A stretch of DNA of 64,000 nt, from the NCBI GenBank assembly GCA_023055425.1, contig JALGPY010000009.1:34639275-34703274 (forward strand). The letters are read 5' to 3'. The position numbers and the translations under genes were made by a program. Under the pieces are notes generated by a model. That model saw only the letters and a list, made by a program, of their open reading frames with translations, did not search any database and was not told the DNA's origin. The stretch comes from Linanthus parryae (taxonomy: Eukaryota; Streptophyta; Magnoliopsida; Ericales; Polemoniaceae). Every line of letters begins with the position of its first letter. Within the stretch, counting starts at the first letter, position 1. This document shows positions 55,986 through 64,000 of this stretch, one piece after another.

Positions 55986-57157
55986 AGTGCACTTTATTGA
56001 AAGTTGTATATTTCGATGCTAATTTAATATGGGAGAGTTTAGAGTCGTTATTACATGTTTTTGGGCCAGTATGAGTATAGTCTGGGGTCCATGCACAATC
56101 AGAGTCGGTACTAGAGAGTTTTGAAGTATCAGGGGCATTCTGGTCAAGTTAGCTTGCATGACCCCCAATTTCATTGCATTCTTGCATAAAACCTCATATA
56201 GAGGATATATGTTAATAGGTTGTATACTTTACTTGTGTATATCCAGCCGTTATTAAGGATCTTTCGAAGTAGACGTACGTTTTCGTGTTGCTGCATTTAC
56301 TGTGAGACTCGGAGACGAGCGTTGTAGGAGTGCTAGCGTTGCTTTGCGCCTTTCATGGCTCAGAGGTAAGTACATATGTACGGCCTTTTCATATCAAAAT
56401 CTGTGAATGTATTTGATGTTTCAAATGAATGTTTGTTATATGAAATAGTATGAGAATGCATGTTTTCCACTCGAAAGTTGTTAAACTATTTTATTCATCT
56501 CCTTTGAGAACTCTCGGAAATTACTTGTGAAATGTTGATACTCTGATTCTGGTTATGTGAAAGAGAAGAAATAAAATGCCTCTAATAGAATTAGGACGAT
56601 GTACAGAGTACTGTTATTAATGGGAGGCGTCAAGCGATCCTCCATTTTCTTATGGCTAAGGCCATTGAAGTAATGATTCTTATTATTGGATAGAACGTTG
56701 ATGTTCACAAATCCGCCCCCGATGAGCCAAAATGTATCAAGATATTGAGGCCAAGGGGTTTATAGAGCTATAGAGTGATACTTATACTTTTAAGGGTCAC
56801 TACAGTATAGGGGTGTCGACACTTAAGGTCTTTTAGGTGATGTTGTGAGCGGGGTTGACGAATGGGCTCCCTTAACGCTCGCGTGAAATAGGGTTTGATA
56901 GACCCTAGAAGGAACCCTTAGTGATTTTTTTCGTGATCCCTCTGTCTACATCGATCCTGCTGGTGGCTCTGGACATGCCTCAGCTAAATTATACAGTTGA
57001 TTGAAGTCGAAATTAAAAATTGACTACTGTATTGATGTTGTTTGTGGCACTTGATTGCCCAAATCGATTCAAATGATTTGAAATGCTTTCGCTACTAATG
57101 AACTAAGTTATTCTCTTAAATGGACTTGTTTACTCTGGATATGTTACCAACTACTCG
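55986..57157 (+). mobile_element. Family B gypsy 5' LTR, truncated, part 1
   Basis: It starts inside the LTR: CTAAGTGCACTTTATTGAAAG matches 63967 onward in the 3' LTR (CTAAGTGCAATTTATTGAAAG), so roughly the first 2.39 kb is missing here. Its continuation behind the family C insert is 59902-60345. No gene is seen. Confidence 0.7.
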
Positions 57158-59901
57158 TGTGACGACCCGTCACACTTTTAATAATAAAAATCGATTATTT
57201 GATAAAAATCACGGTTTACTGTCAACCCGTCTGACACTTTCAGACTTCTAAAACTCAACCACCAGGACACAGTCCTCTGAACAACATTTTCAATAATATT
57301 TCTGAAAATCCGGTACGTGACTGAATTTAGTAAATAATTACACCAGCTCGTCAAAATGACAGTTTATATTAATATTTGGTCAAACCAGCAATTTACAACA
57401 AATTATTAAAAACAGCTAAAAATAACATTTTTAACAAATAAATACAATTTTTAGCTACAACACCGCGATCCCGTCGCGCTCCAGGTCAACCTGTAAAATA
57501 AAGGGGTGAGCCAAAATAGCCCAGCAGGTACCGCCTAACTGCTGGCGTAGAAATTTAAAAGCCACTTAAACTGTACCGGCTAACAGGAAATCATACATCA
57601 CATACCACATCAATAACATGATTATTCACCCAACAATCACAATATCACTTAAAAAGCTGTAAATAATCAACCCACATACGTATACACACATACCCCGTAA
57701 ATACAGTAAACTTGGAAATTAAATTTCCCCTACCTCTTACAAAGCAAAGCTCCACATACACTGATAGCCCCCTTTGCCAATAGTTTGAAAATTAAACCCA
57801 AACTTAGTCCTTTTTCTATTCTTCAAACCCACTGCCGAAGGTAAGAAAATGGTAGTCCTTTCTCACACTTTGATTATGTTCTAGGTAAAAATCCCAAGTT
57901 AACATATGACTAAGCACACTAATATTTTATTTGGGATAATTAGATGACATGTGGCGTTTATCAAATCAATTACTTCAACATAAGGTAACACATGTAAGCA
58001 TGGTAGATGTAAGAGCTCAGAAAATAGATTAACATGATAGCTATGAGGAATTCTAGCCACGTAAAGGAGACCATTAGGAGAAAGTTGCCCAATTCATCTC
58101 ATTTTAACTACACAATGACACAATGACCCCTATAAAATAAAGAATTACAAAAGTCACACTATTGAATAATTACAAGACCTAACATGCATGGAATAAGTAA
58201 CAAGCATTATATATTCTATGTAGTTTTGTATTATCATAGAACATCAACAAATGAGTAAAATTAAGCTATAGTGTATCAATATCAAACCAATTGATGCTAA
58301 TATCACAAAAAATGCCACTATAGACATTCACTAACCATGTCATCACATACGAAATAAACTGTAAAGTTTAAATACTCGTAGTTACGGGGTCTCACAATCT
58401 ACCCCACTTATAATAATTTCGTCCCGAAATTACTAAAAAATCACTTTCACTTTAAAAAAAATGTCACGTACCAATCACCGCACATCACCTCCACCACCCA
58501 AGCAGTACTAGACTGTTTACCTCTAGCTCGAGAGTGCAGTGGCTCACAAGTGTGGTGACTCACAAGTGCCTACCTCTTGTACGACACCAGTCACAGACAC
58601 CTGCCAAAACACCCGCCCAGTCCCAGATACACTATCCGTACCTCCGGTTGGGTCAGACTCTGATACCACTGTGACGAACCGTCACACTTTTAATAATAAA
58701 AATCGAATATTTGATAAAAATCACGGTTTACTGTCAACCCGTCTGACACTTTTAGACGTCCAAAACTCAACCACCAGGACACACTGTCCTCTGGACAACA
58801 TTTTCAATAATATTTCTGAAAATCGGAGACGTGACTGAATTTAGTAAATAATTACACCAGCTCGTCAAAATGACAGTTTGTATTAATATTTGGTCAAACC
58901 AGCAATTTACAACAAATTATTAATAACGGCTAAAAATAACATTTTTAACAAATAAATACAATTTTTAGCTACAACACTGCGATCCAGTCGCGCTCCTGGT
59001 CAACCTGTAAAATAAAGGGGTGAGCCAAAATAGCCCAGCAGGTACCGCCTAACCACTGGCGTAGAAATTTAAAATCCACTTAAACTGTACCGGCTAACAG
59101 GAAATCATACAGCACATACCACATCAATAACATGATTATTCACCCAACAATCACAATATCGCTTAAAAAGCTGTAAATAATCAACCCACATACGTATACA
59201 CACATACCCCGTAAATACAGTAAACTTGGAAATTAAATTTCCCCTACCTCTTACAAAGCAAAGCTCCACATACACCGATAGCCCCCTTTTCCAATAGTTT
59301 GAAAATTAAACCCAAACTTAGTCCTTTTTGTATTCTTCAAACCCACTGCCGAAGGTATGAAAATGGTAGTCCTTTCTCACACTTTGATTATATTCTAGGT
59401 AAAAAGCCCAAGTTAATATATGACTAAGCACAACAATATTTTATTTGGGATAATTAGATGACATGTGGCGTTTATCAAATCAATTACTTCAACATAAGGT
59501 AACACATGTAAGCATGGTAGATGTGAAAATAGATTAACATGATAGCTATGAGGAATACTAGCCACGTAAAGGAGACCATTAGGAGAAAGTTGCCTAATTT
59601 ATCTCATTTTAACTACACAATGACACAATGACCCCTACAAAATAAAGAATTACAAAAGTCACACTATTGAATAATTACAAGACCTCACATGCATGGAATA
59701 AGTAACAAGCATTACATATTCTATGTAGTTTTGTATAATCATAGAACATCGACAAATGAGTAAAATTAAACTATAGTGTATCAATATCAAACCAATTGAT
59801 GATAATATTACAAAAAATGCAACTATAGACATTCACTAACCATGTCATCACATACGAAATAAACTGTAAAGTTTAAATACTCGTATTTACGCGGTTTCAC
59901 A
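57158..59901 (-). mobile_element. Family C small LTR element, 2744 bp, TSD ACTCG
   Basis: LTRs at 57158-58396 (3' on minus) and 58670-59901 (5' on minus) start/end TGTGACGACCCG...CTCACA on plus. The minus-strand PBS TGGTATCAGAGTC (58656-58668) follows the 5' LTR, and the PPT AAGTGGGGTAGAT (58397-58409) precedes the 3' LTR. The internal region is 273 bp and non-coding. ACTCG flanks at 57153-57157 and 59902-59906. It lies midway between a TRIM and a LARD. Confidence 0.94.
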
Positions 59902-60345
59902 ACTCGTGGTTTCTCAATGTTATTAAATTGAGAGGTTTTTGTTACTCGGTTACTTCCAGTTGTTCCAAATTCTACAACATGATAGTTCTACTGTTTCAAT
60001 ATTCTGATTTGTTTCAACTCATGCTTCCGTGCCACTCGTTGCTTTACATGTCGTAGTATGTATTTACTCAGTTTTTACTGATCATTTATTCAAAACTGCG
60101 TCGACTTTTGCAATTTTAAAACCGCAGGTCGTCAATCAAGTTTGGGGAACGGGAACACGGATCGAGACGAAGAATTTTAGCTTAAGTCAGATCACTTAGT
60201 AGATCACACACGATTTGTTTTAGATTGTACTAATTATCGAAATTTTGGTATGTACTTTAACCGAAATGTAAATTTAATAGTTAATAATCTACTTTTGGTT
60301 ATCGATTGTCGCATTAACCCTGAACCGAGATCCCGGGTCGTTATA
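59902..60345 (+). mobile_element. Family B gypsy 5' LTR, part 2 (end of LTR)
   Basis: Continues ...ACTACTCG|TGGTTTCTC across the family C insertion and ends GGGTCGTTATA, a changed TGTTACA terminus, 2 bases before the PBS. Confidence 0.7.
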
Positions 60346-60347
60346 GA

Positions 60348-60360
60348 TGGTATCAGAGCA
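60348..60360 (+). promoter_or_regulatory. Family B primer-binding site
   Basis: TGGTATCAGAGCA, full match to the initiator tRNA-Met type, spaced from the LTR by GA exactly as in family A. Confidence 0.9.
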
Positions 60361-61580
60361 TCGGTTCTCCGGTTAAAGTGAAATTTCGATTTCCATTAGT
60401 AGAGAATAAGAAAGATACAACGTTTTCGAAATTTTAAAATTTACTAGGATAACTCAATGTGGCAATAAATGAAGTGAACAAGCCGTTGGGAATTGGGTTA
60501 CTTACCTGTCATTAATCTCGATTTGTACCATATTTGTTGATGTTAACGACTAATTGAGATGCGATTCATGTAATTTACTTGCCTATTTACATGATCAGTA
60601 CATATGTGACAAGCTTATGTATGTCAAGATGTTTTCTATAGTTGTGCGATGCGTATGTATGATTCTTTATGCTTCTATGTTAATTTGTAGACGAGAGAGT
60701 ATTAACGCTTTGATTAAGAAGATCGTGAGACCATTCATATTATACCTATGAGCGTGACTTTTAAGATTCTATATATATATATATATATATATATTGTTTT
60801 TGAGTTTATTTGACACGATCATTTCCAAATTAGGAAGTGTAAACAATAAAATTATTTGTTTAAACAAAAAGAGTTTTCCAGAATTATTAGGGTGTCGAGC
60901 TACCAAATGCCAAGTGATATGGACCACTTAGTTTATCAGTCGGCTTGCGCGACTCTTAGTACGACAGTACTATAAGTTGTACCCGCTGTGTAGACTAAGT
61001 TGGAACATCTGGAACACATGCAAGTTGTGTTTGAGAGGCACGATGTGTGACGACACATATTGTTCTTTCTCCCTCGTATGTGTGGAACACTTGAGGTGAT
61101 TGGTTTATCTAATCTTGTAAAGGTAAGACAACATTTTTACATGAGGATGAGCCAAGCGAAATGATATGTTTGTGGCGATCAAAGTATTTTCTAAAAGTCG
61201 ATATTTGTTTAAATGCTAGAAAATTTTCGGATTGCTTTGTAGACATGAGAAGTTGCATTTTGGTCTAAATTTTCAAATTTCAGTGCGACATTTTACTTGA
61301 GGTAATTTTAGATGAAACCCTAATGTGATACGAGTTTAGGCTGGTATGTAGTATAGACCCCGTCGTGCGGAGAGTGAGAATGAGAAATTTCTTTCCATTA
61401 ATGTATTGGTTACTGACCAACTAAGGAAGCCATCTATTGGGAGCAGAACATCCGACGAGAGCGGTTTATGTACTTGTCTGACTAAGTCAAATAGACTTAG
61501 TCACATAGTTGCATTTCATGTATGTGGGTAAGTATAGTATGAGATCTTCGGGGAAGAAGATTCTCTTAAGGTGGGTAGAC
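60361..61580 (+). mobile_element. Family B internal region, non-coding, with PPT
   Basis: About 1.23 kb from PBS to PPT with no gag or pol. The last 45 bases (GAGATCTTCGGGGAAGAAG, TTCTCTTAAGGTGGGTAGAC) parallel the family A end (GAGATCTTCGAGGACGAAG). The 46-bp minisatellite of family A is absent. An (AT)n tract lies at 60769-60795. A 65-aa ORF at 60554 shows no motif. Confidence 0.8.
60769..60795. repeat. (AT)n microsatellite
   Basis: About 13 AT steps in the family B internal region. Confidence 0.9.
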
Positions 61581-64000
61581 TGTAACACCCCTAATTCTCG
61601 AGAGAGTTCTTAGTCCAATATCAAGACTTTAGGGGGATTTTGTAAATAATTTTGTCACGACTTTAAAGTTGGAATTTTGGAGTGTTAGCAATATTTTAAA
61701 GTTTTTAGAATGATTTTGAGGCACTAGAGATATTTGGGGTGGTTGTGCAATTCGTCGAAAGTAAGTAGAACCTCTAATTGTAGTTTGTATCCCAAACTTT
61801 AAGAAAATTACACTTTCACCCCCAATGCATGAGAGACACTTGTCCACTCAATTTTGACACTCTAGTGAGGTAGCAACAACATTATTCTCCCCACTTCACC
61901 AGCACAATGTGGAAAAAAAATCTCTTTCTCTCATCCATCATCTTCATTCTCTTCTTCTTCCTCTTTCTTCACTATGAAGAACCACCACCACCACCAAAGA
62001 ACTCCACCATATGTCCACCTCTCCCCGACCTGCTACTACCGGAGGTAGCCCCCAACCCCAGGAGTAAAACGCACAAATCAATTTTGGAAAAAGACGAGTA
62101 ACGAGAGAGAAAAAACCCGATTCAAAGGAAGGAGCCCTAGAACCGTTTATTGTCGATTCCTCCCTCATCGTTGAATTTAAGTTCGATTAACCCACATAAT
62201 ATTGTTCCTGGGGTTGAGACGAGTCCAGGAAGCACAAGCTTGTCCCTCAAATCGCCGGAAACGGGGCTCGCCGGATTCCGGGATCATGCGACCGCCGGAA
62301 TAGCGCCATGAACGTCGGAGATGATAACTCCTTCGTTATTCGAGCAAGCTCGCTGATTCTTGCAGCAAAGTGAACTCTGAGGACCCAGTAAGGATACACT
62401 TAGCCTAGAATCAGCCCAGAAATCATCTACAAGGCTTGGGAGCATCGGAACTAGGCGACAAAGTCGCCGAAAAACTCCATAGCCGACCAAACCTTGGGTA
62501 AGCTTCATTTCTCCACCAAATTTCACTTCCTATGCATAAAATTTCTCCTAATCATGTCGTGAACCTGTTTGAATGATCCAAATCTGCCCAGATTGTTGTT
62601 AGAGTCGAGTTTGATTTCACATTTCACTCTTGGTTCGTTTTTTCGTCATGCATAAACAACCCATGTTCAAATGATCATCTCTCTCTCATTTTTAATCCGT
62701 TTTGAGCGATTCTGGACTTTCTGGAAACCTCAGAAGATTGGATACGACTTTCGTGTTTTAAATTTTGTCTAATTCGGTCTCTAAATCACCTGAAAATGTA
62801 GTTGAAGTTGCAGCAAAACCCTGTTCTTCAATCTGTACAAGTGCACAAATTTTCTAAGTGTTGGAATATGAATTTTCACCCAACTTTGAAATCTTGTATC
62901 TTCCTTTTTTTTGGTCCGTTCTGAATTATCCTTAGCTTTCTGGAATCCTTGGAGAATTGGCTACAACTTTCATGTTGATTTCTTGGTCCAATTAGGTCTC
63001 TAAACCCCCTGATTTTGGCCTTGAAGTGGGCTGGTTTGCGGTGTTCTTGAACCAACAAGAGCTGAAATTTTTCTAAGTGTAGAACTATGTTGAAGTACCC
63101 ATTTTATGACATCTATAACTTTCTCAAATGTTAATGAAATCTTGTTCTATTTTCTCTTATGTAAAGCTGGTGTGTAATACTTCATTTTTTTGTCTCTGGG
63201 TCATCTTCAAATTTATAACGGATTGCTCACAAATCGAGCCTGAACTTGCTACATTGGACCTATAAGAAACACTTAAAATAAGTGTTGAATCATTATTTGA
63301 CCCAACTTTGAACAAGCATAGCTTCTTGTGTATTTTGAGTTTTTGGGAGTTCAAATATGTTTTGGAATCCTTGAATTACCATCTTCAAGTACATGCTTTC
63401 GGATTTCCAAATCTCATTCTCAAATGATCATAAATTGGCCACAAAGTTGACTAGTTGAGTCGATTTTCTCTCAATCTTGACTTTCAAATTCGATGTCGTA
63501 ACGACATCTTCAACCTTATCATCCTTCACGGAAGTTGTTCGTAATGTTATTATGACCCTAAATATCAACCCTAACCAAGTTTGACTTTCTGTAAACCCTA
63601 GTTTGACTGAACTGTATACGAGGAGCATAATAGTAATTTCACTTAAACTTTGAATTGAGATTAGTTAAGTTACGTGGAGTTTGTAAGCATGTATTTTATG
63701 CGTATTTGGAGTACTCGTATGTAATTATGGGCTAGTGTTGACCAATTCGAATGTTGAGGTCTTATTGCAGTTTTACTAAACTTCGGGGGGCATATGTGCA
63801 TTTAATTAAAACTTCACACTTGAACTACTTGAGACTAGATTAACGTTTTGAGACAAACAACCTGAATTAGAAGGATATTTGAACTCTCAAGAAGGATGTA
63901 ATTGACTGGGGAGTTATCAAATCAATGGTGGGGGTCTTTTTGTAATTTCAGCAAACTTTAGGGGCCTAAGTGCAATTTATTGAAAGTTGTATATTTCGAT
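61581..64000 (+). mobile_element. Family B gypsy 3' LTR, running off the window
   Basis: Begins TGTAACACCCCTAATTCTCG right after the PPT. Near 63580-63640 GTTTGACTTTCTGTAAACCC and TAGTTTGACTGAACTGTATA parallel the family A LTR (TAGTTTGACTGAGCTGTATA), so A and B are related families. Proline-rich or other short ORFs (61907-62101, 62284-62526) lie inside the LTR and are not taken as genes. Confidence 0.85.

Noticed and set aside
61907..62526. Short ORFs in the family B LTR, including one with a hydrophobic start and proline run
   Set aside because: They are inside an LTR start region, short, overlapped by antisense ORFs and lack a domain.

Overview
The window is repeat-rich nuclear DNA from a flowering plant, probably a eudicot. 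It consists almost wholly of nested LTR retrotransposons with initiator-tRNA-Met-type primer sites, a Helitron with the A/T insertion rule, and plant MITE families. I find no intact host gene, rRNA, true tRNA or CRISPR. Host-derived coding material is limited to small fragments, the clearest being a receptor-kinase piece inside an LTR. Family names A-D are local labels used only here.

1-9238 is the 3' part of an Athila-type Ty3/gypsy element on the + strand: decayed RNase H/integrase, a conserved hairpin, a block of paired palindromes, a broken env-like ORF, a long non-coding tract and the 3' LTR. That LTR is split by a copia solo LTR with TSD GGGTT. The Athila element abuts a Tat-like gag fragment (minus) and a copia LTR remnant. 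10094-13427 is a minus-strand LINE split by a copia solo LTR, itself split by a mariner-like element. MITEs follow. 15480-22939 is a 7.46-kb non-autonomous Helitron with tandem repeats, three copies of a short tRNA-derived SINE, a solo LTR and a Mutator-like MITE. 22940-29088 holds more MITEs, LTR remnants, unidentified DNA and a duplicated fragment of an unknown gene.

29089-55985 is a deep nest. A family D gypsy element (LTR, PBS, gag) is interrupted by a minus-strand copia element (3' LTR, RNase H, RT, integrase, protease). Inside the copia sit (a) a 2-kb non-autonomous family D element inserted directly behind the RT YVDD codons, whose 5' LTR alone carries a 168-bp LRR-kinase fragment, and (b) an Athila solo LTR on the minus strand. 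Into (b) a 16.3-kb family A concatemer is inserted: four ~2.9-kb LTRs alternating with three ~1.05-kb non-coding internal regions, all bounded by one 5-bp TSD. Its last LTR holds another copia solo LTR. Target duplications of five insertions read directly: GTCAT, GTTAT, CCGAC, GATAC and GGGTT.

55986-64000 is a family B gypsy element related to A (truncated 5' LTR, PBS, non-coding internal region, PPT, 3' LTR running off the window). Its 5' LTR is split by a small family C element with a 273-bp internal region.

The most unusual signal is a set of paired dyad-symmetric 17-21-bp motifs built on TGCGTA/TACGCA. They occur as four pairs in the promoter-proximal part of both Athila LTRs, ending about 76-78 bp from a TATA box, and as four pairs again inside the Athila element between pol and the env-like ORF. 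Next come the four-LTR concatemer with its 46-bp hairpin minisatellite and its inner/outer LTR variant pattern.
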